Assembly (NCBI GenBank): GCA_963695195.1
Contig: CAVOGE010000007.1
Coordinates: 62,001-126,000 of the forward strand
DNA length: 64,000 bases
Direction of reading: 5' to 3'
From: CF-167 sp963695195
Lineage (GTDB): Bacteria; Chloroflexota; Limnocylindria; QHBO01
Shown here: positions 53,146 through 61,677 of the stretch, piece by piece
Numbering within the stretch: position 1 is the stretch's first letter
Layout of the letters: every line of letters starts with the position of its first letter
Position numbers and translations under genes: made by a program
The notes under the pieces: model-generated
The model's input: only the letters and a program-made list of their open reading frames with translations
Databases searched by the model: none
What the model was told of the DNA's origin: nothing

Positions 53146-54414
53146 ATGCTCTTCCTGAGCCAGCTCGTCGGCCGAGCGGTCCGCGATCGGGACGGCGGTA
53201 CCTTTGGCAAGGTTCGCGACCTGATCGTGGCCCTCGGCGAGGAATACCCGCCCGTCACCGGCGTCGTGGTGCGCGTCACCGGCGGTCGCGACATCTTCGT
53301 GCCGTGGAGTGACGTCGAGGCGATCGACACGGCCGGGGCCAGGCTGCACACGGCGAGCATCGACATCACCAGCTTCCGCCAGCGGCCCGACGAGATCCGG
53401 CTCTGGCTCAACCTGCTCGACAAGCAGATCGTGGACGTCGAGGACCGCAAGATCGTGCGCGTCAACGACATTCAGCTGGCGCCCGTCGACGGCCGGCTGC
53501 GCCTGGTGGCGGTCGACGTCGGGCTGGCGGGACTCCTCCGCCGGCTCGGCCTGTCCGGGCCCGGCGAGCGGCTGGCGCGGGCACTGCGCATCGAGGCGGA
53601 GAACTACATCCAGTGGGAGGACGTGGACCCCGTCGAGTCGAGCGTCTCGAGCCTGAAGCTGCGTGTCCCGCACCAGGCGCTGGCCACGCTGCACCCCGCG
53701 GACGTGGCGCACATCGTCGAGCAGCTCGCCCCGCGTGACCGGGCCGGGATCCTGGCGGCACTCGACGACGAGCGCGCCGCCGACGTGTTCGAGGAGCTCG
53801 ATGCTGACGACCAGGTGGACCTGCTCGAGGCCCTGACTCCCGAGCGCGCGGCCGACATCCTGGAGGAGATGGGGCCTGACGAGGCGGCGGACCTGATGGC
53901 GGACCTGTCGGACGAGCGCCAGGAGGAGCTGCTGGGCCTGATGCAGCCCGAGGAGGCGTCAGATGTCCGCGAACTGCTCGCCTACGGCGAGGAGACGGCC
54001 GGCGGGCTGATGACGACCGACTACATCACCGTGCGACTCGAAGAGACAGCACAGGAGGTGATCGACCAGCTCCGGGAGCTGCACCCGGACGCCGACCACG
54101 TCTACTACCTCTACGTGGCGGACACCGATGGGACGCTGGTCGGCACCATCACCCTGCGCGGGCTGATCGTCGCGCCGCCCGACACCGCAGTGCGCGAGTT
54201 CATGCGCTCAGAACCGATCAGCGTGCAGCTCGATCTCGACGCGGAGCAGGTCGGTGCCGCGATCGCCCGATACAACCTGCTGGCCCTGCCGGTGGTTGAC
54301 GAAGCTGGCCGGATGCGGGGCATCGTGACCGTCGACGACGCCCTGGAGCGAGCGCTCGGCGAGGGCTGGCGCAAGCGGCTGCCCGAGGTCTTCGAGCCGG
54401 TCGACGAGCGGTGA
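53146..54414 (+). CDS. PRC-barrel + MgtE N-domain + CBS protein without membrane channel
   Basis: 422 residues. An N-terminal PRC-barrel-like domain (about 1-75) and a second barrel-like region (about 80-165) precede the superhelical MgtE N domain (LATLHPADVAHIVEQL through LLGLMQPEEA). Two CBS domains follow, starting at the MgtE-specific ETAGGLMTTDYI. In MgtE these parts form the cytosolic Mg2+ sensor in front of a channel. Here the protein stops after the CBS domains, with no membrane helices. The next gene, an Nramp-like transporter, starts inside its stop codon (GTGA). It probably acts as the metal-sensing regulatory subunit of that transporter. Confidence 0.85.
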   Translation: MLFLSQLVGRAVRDRDGGTFGKVRDLIVALGEEYPPVTGVVVRVTGGRDIFVPWSDVEAIDTAGARLHTASIDITSFRQRPDEIRLWLNLLDKQIVDVEDRKIVRVNDIQLAPVDGRLRLVAVDVGLAGLLRRLGLSGPGERLARALRIEAENYIQWEDVDPVESSVSSLKLRVPHQALATLHPADVAHIVEQLAPRDRAGILAALDDERAADVFEELDADDQVDLLEALTPERAADILEEMGPDEAADLMADLSDERQEELLGLMQPEEASDVRELLAYGEETAGGLMTTDYITVRLEETAQEVIDQLRELHPDADHVYYLYVADTDGTLVGTITLRGLIVAPPDTAVREFMRSEPISVQLDLDAEQVGAAIARYNLLALPVVDEAGRMRGIVTVDDALERALGEGWRKRLPEVFEPVDER

Positions 54415-55727
54415 CCACGCGTCTTCGCGTACCCCGGGCCATTCGGCGCGCGCGCCGCTCGATCCGGCAGCGCCTGCCGAACTTCCGCATCCACCGGACG
54501 GGGATCATGGCCTTCCTGGGCGTGCTCGGTCCCGGACTGATCGCCGGCCTGGCCGGAACCGAGGCGGGCGGCATCGCCACGTACAGCGTGCTGGGCGCGG
54601 AGACCGGACTCTCGCTGCTCTGGATCATGCCGATCACCACGGTGATGTTGCTGATCGTGCTGGAGATGGCGGTCCGCATGGGTGCCGTGTCGGGGCAGGG
54701 CCTCGGCGATCTGATCCGGGACGACTTCGGCGTGCGCTGGACCTTCTTCGCGATGATCGTCCTGCTGGTCGCCAACGGCGCGACCAGCGTCGCCGAGTTC
54801 GCCGGCGTGGCCGCCGCCCTGGAGATCCTCAACGTCCCCCGCTTCGCCAGCGTCCCGCTGGTGGCGGCAGGCATCTGGGCCCTGGTCGTCTTCGCGTCGT
54901 ACCGCGTGGTGGAGCGGGTCTTCCTGTCGGTGGCGGTGGTGCTGGGCGCCTACGTGGTGAGCGCATTCGTGGCCGGACCCGACTGGGGCGAGGTCGGCCG
55001 CGCGATGATCAGCCCCTCGCTCAGCCTCGAGCCGAGCATCCTGCTGCTGATGATCGCCACGCTCGGCACGACCGTGACCCCGTACATGTTCTTCTACCTC
55101 CAGTCGTCGGTCGCCGACAAGGGGCTTGGCCCCGAGGAGCTTGGGCTGGGCCGCGCTGATGCGGTACTGGGAGCGGTCTGGACCAACGCGCTGGCCGTCT
55201 TCATCGTGGTGGTGACCGCCGCGACGCTGTACGGCACGGGGGTCACCATCGAGACCGCGGAGGACGCCGCGCACGCGCTGGTCCCCGTCGCCGGCGAGTT
55301 CGCGCAGGTGCTCTTCGCGATCGGCCTGTTCGGCGCATCGGTCCTGGCCGCCACCGTTGTGCCGCTGACGACCAGCTACACGGTGTGTGAATCGTTCGGC
55401 TGGGAGTCCGGCATCAGCCGCAAGTTCAGCGAAGCACCGGTCTTCATGGGTCTCTATACGGCGCTCATCGTCATCGGCGCGGCGGTGGTCCTGATCCCGG
55501 GGCTGCCCCTGATCGGCCTGATCCTGATCAGCCAGTACCTCAACGGGATCCTGCTGCCGATCATCCTGTTCTTCATGCTCAGGCTGGTGAACAACCCGCG
55601 AATCATGGGCACCCACACCAACCCGACCTGGCTGAACGTGCTGGCCTGGGGCCTGACCGGGCTGATCACCCTGCTGACAGCGGTCCTCTTCGGCTCAGCG
55701 GTCGCCGGCTGGATGGGCTGGATCTAG
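54411..55727 (+). CDS. Nramp-family divalent metal transporter with non-canonical metal site
   Basis: 438 residues with about eleven membrane segments. The Nramp fold is clear (GPGLIAGLAG in helix 1, the helix 6 region and the repeats after it). The two metal-binding motifs differ from MntH: helix 1 DPGN is replaced by TEAG (in GTEAGGIA), and helix 6 MPHN by TPYM (in TVTPYMFF). Loss of the conserved Asp, Asn and Met means Mn2+/Fe2+ transport is unlikely. Nramp-related Mg2+ transporters are known to depart from the canonical site. Its coupling to an MgtE-type sensor gene favours Mg2+. Start GTG 54411 overlaps the upstream stop. Confidence 0.85.
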   Translation: MTTRLRVPRAIRRARRSIRQRLPNFRIHRTGIMAFLGVLGPGLIAGLAGTEAGGIATYSVLGAETGLSLLWIMPITTVMLLIVLEMAVRMGAVSGQGLGDLIRDDFGVRWTFFAMIVLLVANGATSVAEFAGVAAALEILNVPRFASVPLVAAGIWALVVFASYRVVERVFLSVAVVLGAYVVSAFVAGPDWGEVGRAMISPSLSLEPSILLLMIATLGTTVTPYMFFYLQSSVADKGLGPEELGLGRADAVLGAVWTNALAVFIVVVTAATLYGTGVTIETAEDAAHALVPVAGEFAQVLFAIGLFGASVLAATVVPLTTSYTVCESFGWESGISRKFSEAPVFMGLYTALIVIGAAVVLIPGLPLIGLILISQYLNGILLPIILFFMLRLVNNPRIMGTHTNPTWLNVLAWGLTGLITLLTAVLFGSAVAGWMGWI

Positions 55728-55850
55728 ACCAATGGGTCCCACCGAGCACACCCGCGGGGCAACTCGATACGCCGCCCTGGTCGACTTCTCGCCGCGGCCC
55801 AGGTCACCTAAGTAGACCTAGCGAATCGATAGGTGTAAGCCGTGAATCCG

Positions 55851-56318
55851 TTACGCGGAGGAGGAGGCTCGCTCGCGTACGAAGTCCCAGCAACTTGTGG
55901 ACCCGGCCAGCAACCCATGGACGACATAGGGATCTTCTGGCGTGCCACGATGCTCCGACCATGGCACCTGGGTGAGTATGAATGATTGGTCCAACTTGAA
56001 TACTTGCGTTCCCCCCTCGTCGAGGATGACCCGCTCACTGTCGAAGCGCACCTTGAACCCTGCAGGCCACCGGAGGCTGACTCGACCCGCGCGCGTTGTC
56101 TCGAGCCACACCAACTCCGGGTCGTTACGATTCCCTCTCAATATGCCGCCTACCTGTGGATTGACCACGTCTGCGTTGCAGAATGCGACACGCTGCACGG
56201 AGTCGTCAGCGGTCAGTGGCAATTCGGTTGGAAGGCATGCCCCCGTTAGAAGTACAGACGCAAGCCCTGCCGCAGTGCACCAGGATTGGAGCCGCCCTCG
56301 CGCTCGCGGTGTGGTCAT
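55851..56318 (-). CDS. Hypothetical lipoprotein in a G+C-poorer segment
   Basis: 155 residues. The signal has a lipobox LLTGAC after a basic start (MTTPRARGRLQSWC). The mature part is beta-like with cysteines in VAFCNADV and TSCWDF and no motif I know. It lies 78 bases after the protease gene on the same strand and may be secreted with it. Codon use is less G/C-biased than in the neighbours on either side. Confidence 0.6.
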   Translation of the reverse strand: MTTPRARGRLQSWCTAAGLASVLLTGACLPTELPLTADDSVQRVAFCNADVVNPQVGGILRGNRNDPELVWLETTRAGRVSLRWPAGFKVRFDSERVILDEGGTQVFKLDQSFILTQVPWSEHRGTPEDPYVVHGLLAGSTSCWDFVRERASSSA

Positions 56319-56396
56319 GATGCACAGTCGGAAGCCGAGGGAAGGATTCGAGCACCCAGGTCTGACGAGAGGGCGCTCATGCTCGGCCAACTCACG

Positions 56397-57680
56397 TCAG
56401 CTGCAAGATGAGTTCAGGCAGAGTCGAGTGCCCAGGTCGGTCATTACAAAGTCAATGGGGCTGAAGAGCGTGTCACCATTTGCACCCCCTGCCGCTTGAG
56501 AGACGGTGCCAAACGCCCGGTGACCAGAAAAGACCGGTCCTCCGCTATCTCCGCCCGCGCTGCCAAAATCCGCCCGGGTTGAGTACATGATCTTTCCCGC
56601 TACGTTGTGCTGGTATGCCCTTGCGGTGATGATTCCGCACCGATACCCACTGCCCCGGCCTGCGGCGCACAACGTCGTCCCCAGGGTTGCGTCCACTTGA
56701 TTCACCTGGCTCGTTATGGGTGATGCCGTGACAGACGTGGTCAGGTAGATGACGTTATACGGGGTCCCCTGACCGGCGGGGCTCATCGGTATGCGCTGTG
56801 AGTCACTGATGGGAGATGTGAGGTCGAGGGAATTCCTCGTCGTCGTACCGATGGTCGTGCCAGCATGCTTCCAAAGCCCTGATCCGCAATGCCCGGCCGT
56901 GAGTAGATACCGCGTCGAAGAAGATCCGGTGGGGCGCGCCGTGAAACCGGAGGTGCAGTATTCGGTGCCGCCTGTGAATGGGCGCTGAATGTCGATGCCG
57001 CCGCGCCAGGGCGTGCAGGATGAGATGTAGTTGCAGGTCACGTCAACGAAGGACGCCTCACCGACTGCGACGGCCGGCCCAAAGCGGTCTGCAACAATGG
57101 CGCGGGCCTCAGGGGTGGCCGAAGCAAGGTCCACCTGAACACGGTTATGGATCTCATCCACGTACCAGCCAGTGATGGCAGCCCCCGAGGCCCGCAACGC
57201 GTCCTGCTGGGCGCCAATTCGATCAGCAAGCCCAGCAAGTTCGGCGTACGGATGAGCGACCTGACGAATTTCGGCCCCAACGGCCGATGCCCCGTGCTGT
57301 TCCGCGAGGTACAGACCGTATTCTGAGGTAACGGCGACGACGAGAACACCGCCAGCCAGGTGGTCAAGCCATACGCCCGCGAATTCACTCGGGTTCGAAT
57401 ACACGGCTTTCACCAGCGAAGCCGCGGAGTCCAAGACCGCATTCCGTCTACGGATTTCCCGCGCCTCATCGGGCGTGAGCGGCACGCCAAACTCAGTAGT
57501 TGCGTCGTCCGAGGCCGCCACCGTCGCCAGGTAGTCCGCATCAGTATTGAAGCCGAGCGCGTGGCGAAAACTCCATGCCGCGGCCAGCGAGCCGTCGTTC
57601 GGTTCGTGCGCTGCTGCGTTGAGCGGCAGTCCCAGCATGAGAAGCCCGGCGAGGAAGGGGACCCAGGTCCGGGATTTCAT
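56397..57680 (-). CDS. Secreted S1-family serine protease with propeptide
   Basis: 427 residues. Signal peptide (ends near NAAAH), then a pro-region of about 190 residues with an alternating pattern like the streptogrisin/alpha-lytic protease pro-domain (GASAVGAEI, GAAITGWYVDEIHNRVQV). The catalytic domain has LLTAGHC with His, a probable catalytic Asp in NSLDLT, and GSAGGDSGGPV with the nucleophile Ser. Paired cysteines fit the family. An extracellular protease that matures by self-cleavage. Start ATG 57680 gives a clean signal peptide. G+C and codon use differ from the surroundings, suggesting transfer. Confidence 0.87.
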   Translation of the reverse strand: MKSRTWVPFLAGLLMLGLPLNAAAHEPNDGSLAAAWSFRHALGFNTDADYLATVAASDDATTEFGVPLTPDEAREIRRRNAVLDSAASLVKAVYSNPSEFAGVWLDHLAGGVLVVAVTSEYGLYLAEQHGASAVGAEIRQVAHPYAELAGLADRIGAQQDALRASGAAITGWYVDEIHNRVQVDLASATPEARAIVADRFGPAVAVGEASFVDVTCNYISSCTPWRGGIDIQRPFTGGTEYCTSGFTARPTGSSSTRYLLTAGHCGSGLWKHAGTTIGTTTRNSLDLTSPISDSQRIPMSPAGQGTPYNVIYLTTSVTASPITSQVNQVDATLGTTLCAAGRGSGYRCGIITARAYQHNVAGKIMYSTRADFGSAGGDSGGPVFSGHRAFGTVSQAAGGANGDTLFSPIDFVMTDLGTRLCLNSSCS

Positions 57681-57897
57681 GGCCGGCGACCGTTGAGGAG
57701 GGGCGTGTTGCGTGAGCACAGTCTGGGATCAAGAATGCGCGCTGGTCGTCTCGCAGTCAACGAAACCTCACCACTGGCTTCGGATGGAGCGCTCTGTCTC
57801 GTTGATGTTCGCCGGCGTCACGTGGATATTGCTGCGGTTCTGACATCGGACGGTTCTCAAATGTCCTGATGGCCAACCAGCCCAGCGTGGGCCGGAT

Positions 57898-58854
57898 CTA
57901 GGCCCCGATCGGGTGCCAGACGGTCTTCGTCTCCGTGAACTCGCCGATCAGGTATGGCGACTGCGCACCCGGGCTCAGCCAGTCGACGGCATCGGCCCCA
58001 CCCGCCGGCGGGCGAACCAGGCGCTTCACGTTCTCCGCTGCCGTCTCCTCGATGGCGGCCGCCACGGCGGGGTCGAGCCCGTAGGCGTCGAGCGCGTTGA
58101 CGTCCATGTGGCCAGCCAGATGGCTGACCAGCTCCCGGCGCAGACCGGTGATCAGGTTGACCACGCCGCCGGGCACGTCGGAAGTGGCAAGCACCTCGGT
58201 GAGCGTGACAGCCGGCAGCGGGCGCGACTCCGACGCCAGCACCACCGCACAGTTGCCGGACACCACGACCGGCGCCAGCCGGCTGACGAGGCCCAGCAGG
58301 CTCGATCCCTCCGGTGCGATGACGCCGACCACGCCGGTCGGCTCCGGGACGCTGAAGTTGAAATAGCTGCCGGCCACCGGGTTCACGGTGCCCATCAGCT
58401 GCGTGTACTTGTCGGCCCAGCCGGCGTACCAGACCCAACGGTCGATCGCCGCGTTCACCAGGCGCGTTCCTCGCTGGCGGCCGACGCCCTCTGCGGCCAT
58501 CACCTCACCGATGAACTGGTCGCGCCGCCCCTCCATCAGCTCGGCGATGCGGTACAGGATCTGGCTGCGGTTGTACGCCGTCCTGGCAGACCACCCCGGC
58601 AGCGCCTGGCGGGCGGCGCGCACCGCGTCGCGGATGTCCTTGCGCGTCCCGCGGCAGGCGTTGGCCAGCGGCTCGCCACGGGCACCGGTGATCTCGTACG
58701 CGCGCCCGGACTCGGTCCGCGGGAACTCACCGCCGATGTACAGCTTGTAGGTCTTGCGCACGCCGAGCCGATCAGCCGCCAGGGGCTGCCCGTTCGTGGT
58801 CACCAGGGCACGCTGGGCGCGAGGCTTCGTGGCGGGTCGGCGGCGCGCTGCCAT
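57898..58854 (-). CDS. Short aldehyde-dehydrogenase-family protein lacking the catalytic domain
   Basis: 318 residues instead of about 480. It covers the NAD-binding half (KLYIGGEFPRTESGRAYEI, TAYNRSQILYRIAELM, then EPTGVVGVIAPEG) and stops after the substrate-binding region with LGSPGAQ-like WLSPGAQSPY and KTVWHPIGA. The ELGGK catalytic-Glu block and the catalytic Cys motif are absent. The end reads as natural rather than as a truncation. ATG 58854 overlaps the cupin gene stop (TGATG). It follows a full-length paralogue and a cupin in one operon, so it may be a regulatory or structural partner. Confidence 0.8.
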   Translation of the reverse strand: MAARRRPATKPRAQRALVTTNGQPLAADRLGVRKTYKLYIGGEFPRTESGRAYEITGARGEPLANACRGTRKDIRDAVRAARQALPGWSARTAYNRSQILYRIAELMEGRRDQFIGEVMAAEGVGRQRGTRLVNAAIDRWVWYAGWADKYTQLMGTVNPVAGSYFNFSVPEPTGVVGVIAPEGSSLLGLVSRLAPVVVSGNCAVVLASESRPLPAVTLTEVLATSDVPGGVVNLITGLRRELVSHLAGHMDVNALDAYGLDPAVAAAIEETAAENVKRLVRPPAGGADAVDWLSPGAQSPYLIGEFTETKTVWHPIGA

Positions 58855-59171
58855 CAGCTCCGCTGCTCCGTCTCCGGCTTCTCGATCACCAGGGTGTAGG
58901 CCGGCGCGTCGGCCACCGGACGGTGTTCCGTCCCGGCGCGGACAACGAACATGTCGCCGCGCTCGAGGCCGACCGGCGCCGAGCCCTCCAGCTCGATCCG
59001 GAAGGCGCCCTCCCAGCACAGGAACAGCTCATCCTCCTCGTGGTGATGCCAGTCGTAGGCACCCTCGAGCCGGGCGAGTCGAACGATGGTGTCGTTCGCG
59101 ACGGCGAGGTCGACCGGGCGCCAGGCATCGGTCAGGCCGGCGACGATGTCGGTCACCGATACGACGCTCAT
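58854..59171 (-). CDS. Small cupin-domain protein
   Basis: 105 residues: a single cupin barrel. Cupin motif 1 is DWHHHEEDELFLCWEG with metal-ligand His and Glu residues; motif 2 is GDMFVVRAGTEHRP with the last ligand His. Such proteins bind metal and a small ligand and may be isomerases, dioxygenases or sensors. It is tightly placed between the two aldehyde dehydrogenase genes, with overlaps of 4 bases upstream and 1 base downstream, so it should share their pathway. Confidence 0.85.
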   Translation of the reverse strand: MSVVSVTDIVAGLTDAWRPVDLAVANDTIVRLARLEGAYDWHHHEEDELFLCWEGAFRIELEGSAPVGLERGDMFVVRAGTEHRPVADAPAYTLVIEKPETEQRS

Positions 59172-60718
59172 CGGCCATCGGCTCCGTCGGCCGACAGGTC
59201 GAGGTAGGCGCCGAGCCCGTGGATGCCGCCCTCGCGCCCGTAGCCGGACTCCTTGTAGCCGCCGAACGGCGAGGTCGGGTCGAACCGGTTGAACGTGTTG
59301 GCCCACACCACGCCGGCCTTCATGGCGGCCACCATCTTGAAGATGCGACTGCCCTTTTCGGTCCAGACGCCGGCCGACAGGCCGTACGGCGTGTTGTTGG
59401 CCTTTTCGATCGCCTCTTCCGGGGTGCGGAAGGTGAGGACCGATAGCACCGGCCCGAAGATCTCCTCCTGCGCGATGCGATGGCTCTGGCTCACGCCGGT
59501 AAACAGGGTCGGGCGGAAGAAGTAGCCGCGGTCCGGCAGCACGCAGTCGGGCTGGAAGATGTCGGCCCCCTCGTCGATCCCCGACTGCACCAGCTCGGCG
59601 ATCTTGGCCAGCTGCCCGGCCGAGTTGATGGCACCCACATCGGTGTTCTTGTCGAGCGGGTCGCCCACGCGCAGCGTCGAAAGGCGCGCCTTGAGCTTGT
59701 CGAGGAGCGGTTCGTAGACGCTCTCCTGGACGAAGAGGCGCGAGCCGGCGCAGCACACCTCGCCCTGGTTGAAGTAGATGCCGTTGATGATACCCTCGAT
59801 CGCCTGGTCGAGCGGTGCGTCGTCGAAGACGATGTTGGCCGCCTTCCCGCCGAGCTCCAGGGTGACCTTCTTCCGGGAACCGGCAACGGCGCGAGCCAGC
59901 ATCTTGCCGACCGCGGTGGATCCGGTGAAGGCGACCTTGTTCACGTCGGGGTGGCGGACCAGCTCCATGCCGATCTCGCCGGGTCCGGTGATGATGTTGA
60001 CCACGCCCGGCGGCAGGTCCGCCTGGCGCACCACGTCGGCGAACAGGTACGCGGTCAGCGGGGTGGTCGAGGCGGGCTTGAGCACGATCGTGTTGCCGGC
60101 CGCCAGGGCCGGGGCGATCTTCCAGGCCAGCATGAGGAGCGGGAAGTTCCAGGGGATGATCTGCGCCGCCACCCCCAGCGACCGCGGCGTGCGCCCGGGG
60201 AACGCGTAGTCGAGCTTGTCGGCCCAGCCGGCGTAGTAGAAGAAGTGCGCGGCAGCCAGCGGCACGTCGACGTCGCGGCTCTCCTTGATCGGCTTGCCCG
60301 AGTTCATCGTCTCGACCACGGCGAACTCGCGGGACCGCTCCTGCATGATCCGCGCGATCCGGTACAGGTACTTCGCCCGCTCGCTGCCGGGGAGGCGCGA
60401 CCAGACGGTGTCGTGGGCGGCACGGGCAGCTGCCACCGCGCGGTTGACATCGGCCTTCGAAGCGCGGGCCACGCGAGCGAGGTGCTCCTCGGTGGCGGGA
60501 TTGATGACATCGAACGTGTCGCGCGGCCGGGCCGGCCGGAACTCGTTGCCGATGAAGAGGCCGTACTCCGGGCGGATGGCGACGTGATCGGTCGACTCGG
60601 GTGCCGCGGCGTACTCCCACGGGATGCCGCGGGCGGTCATTCCCCACGAGGCGGGTGCGGGGAGGGTCTCGGGCTTCTCGGGCTTCTTAGGCTTCTTGGG
60701 CTTCTCGGTGACCGTCAC
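59168..60718 (-). CDS. Aldehyde dehydrogenase (full length)
   Basis: 516 residues from GTG 60718. An unusual Lys/Pro/Glu-rich start (KPKKPKKPEKPE) precedes the ALDH fold: PWNFPLLMLAWKIAPALAAG, FTGSTAVGKML, catalytic Glu in LELGGKAA and catalytic Cys in GEVCCAGSR, then EEIFGPVLSVL and NRFDPTSPFGGYKESG. It oxidises an aldehyde to the acid with NAD(P)+. With deoC nearby, acetaldehyde is a reasonable substrate, but benzaldehyde- or betaine-type aldehydes cannot be excluded. GATAAT (60726-60731) lies 7 bases before the GTG. It leads the three-gene operon. Confidence 0.92.
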   Translation of the reverse strand: MTVTEKPKKPKKPEKPETLPAPASWGMTARGIPWEYAAAPESTDHVAIRPEYGLFIGNEFRPARPRDTFDVINPATEEHLARVARASKADVNRAVAAARAAHDTVWSRLPGSERAKYLYRIARIMQERSREFAVVETMNSGKPIKESRDVDVPLAAAHFFYYAGWADKLDYAFPGRTPRSLGVAAQIIPWNFPLLMLAWKIAPALAAGNTIVLKPASTTPLTAYLFADVVRQADLPPGVVNIITGPGEIGMELVRHPDVNKVAFTGSTAVGKMLARAVAGSRKKVTLELGGKAANIVFDDAPLDQAIEGIINGIYFNQGEVCCAGSRLFVQESVYEPLLDKLKARLSTLRVGDPLDKNTDVGAINSAGQLAKIAELVQSGIDEGADIFQPDCVLPDRGYFFRPTLFTGVSQSHRIAQEEIFGPVLSVLTFRTPEEAIEKANNTPYGLSAGVWTEKGSRIFKMVAAMKAGVVWANTFNRFDPTSPFGGYKESGYGREGGIHGLGAYLDLSADGADGR

Positions 60719-60725
60719 GCGGCCG

Positions 60726-60731
60726 ATTATC
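60726..60731 (-). promoter_or_regulatory. -10 box GATAAT of a probable leaderless promoter
   Basis: GATAAT on the minus strand lies 7 bases before GTG 60718 of the aldehyde dehydrogenase gene. It supports the GTG start with the lysine-rich N-terminus. Confidence 0.45.
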
Positions 60732-60847
60732 GCACGGGGCACTCCGCGCTCCGCCGCTCCGGCGCTCCGGCGCCGCCCGCCGGCCGCCCTTCTTCGCCAG
60801 GTTTGCACCCGGTGGCCGCTATCGGTCAGTGGAGGTCGGATCTGGTG

Positions 60848-61645
60848 TCAGATTGCCACCGGTGGACCGTTAGGCGGCTGGATGGGCTCGTTGGCATGGT
60901 TCTGAGCCGGGCCCAACGGCTGGCCTGAGCGTGGACGGGGCCGGCGGACGCGGTGTTGGCCGGTGGAAGTCGTTCTAGCGGTCCCCGGATGCACGTCTGG
61001 CAGGAAAGAGAGCGCAGCAAGCCTTCCTGCAGGGTCGCGGAGCCAGCGGCGCAGCGTTCGACCGTCGTCCGGCAGCGCGGTGCGCAGGACGGTCGCGTGA
61101 GCGGCCACCCGGCGCCGATTCGTTGTCGTGTCGCGCATCACGACCCAGGTCGATGTGGCCCTCACGACCCATCCTCGGTCGGCCGCCAACCGGGGTGCCA
61201 GGCGTCGGTACCGATCCACCGCGGAGAGCAACTCCTGGACGTCAACCAGCTGGGTCTTGAGTTCGATCACGAGCAGCTCGCGCCGCGCGGGATGGAAGGC
61301 CAGGATGTCGATCACTCCCCGCTCGCCGTACACCGAGAATGAGACCTCCGGGACGGCGATCCAGGCGGTGTGCCGAAGAAGCAGTCGCGCCATCTGCTCA
61401 TGCATCTGGCCGTGGCCGGCGGCCAGCATCCGGTCGAGGTCGCCCCCGCGCCAACGCGGCATGAAGTCGATCTTGATCTCGAGCGCGGCGGCAACGGCCA
61501 GCAGCGTGTCGATCGCAAGCGTTCCAAGGTGGCCACGCTCGATTCGCGAGATCGTGGACGGCGACGTCCCGGCCCGCTCGGCCACGTCTCGCTGCCTCGA
61601 TCGGCCACGCAGGCGAACAGCCCGGAAGACGGTCCCCAGTCGCAT
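60848..61645 (-). CDS. XRE-type HTH fused to a PD-(D/E)xK nuclease-like domain
   Basis: 265 residues. Residues about 4-60 form a Cro/C1-type helix-turn-helix (RQRDVAERAGTSPSTISRIE). The middle region has Glu100, then Asp113 in VIDILAFH and Glu128-x-Lys130 in LLVIELKTQL, the E...D...ExK core of the PD-(D/E)xK superfamily. About 60 proline- and arginine-rich residues end the protein. Such HTH-nuclease-like proteins may be regulators that use the nuclease fold for DNA binding, or true nucleases in self-protection or defence. No partner methylase or toxin is adjacent. ATG 61645 is chosen because the HTH starts right after it. Confidence 0.75.
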   Translation of the reverse strand: MRLGTVFRAVRLRGRSRQRDVAERAGTSPSTISRIERGHLGTLAIDTLLAVAAALEIKIDFMPRWRGGDLDRMLAAGHGQMHEQMARLLLRHTAWIAVPEVSFSVYGERGVIDILAFHPARRELLVIELKTQLVDVQELLSAVDRYRRLAPRLAADRGWVVRATSTWVVMRDTTTNRRRVAAHATVLRTALPDDGRTLRRWLRDPAGRLAALSFLPDVHPGTARTTSTGQHRVRRPRPRSGQPLGPAQNHANEPIQPPNGPPVAI

Positions 61646-61677
61646 CGGCTCCACGCTGTCAGCATCCCAGGCGCCCG

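Noticed and set aside
54111..55616. 501-codon open frame on the minus strand, very His/Asp-rich
   Set aside because: Composition is that of a shadow of the Nramp-like gene; the sense strand has a complete, well-patterned membrane protein.
55800..55840. Inverted repeat ACCTA...TAGGT after the Nramp-like gene as an insertion-sequence end
   Set aside because: Too short, no matching partner repeat and no transposase gene within the G+C-poor segment.
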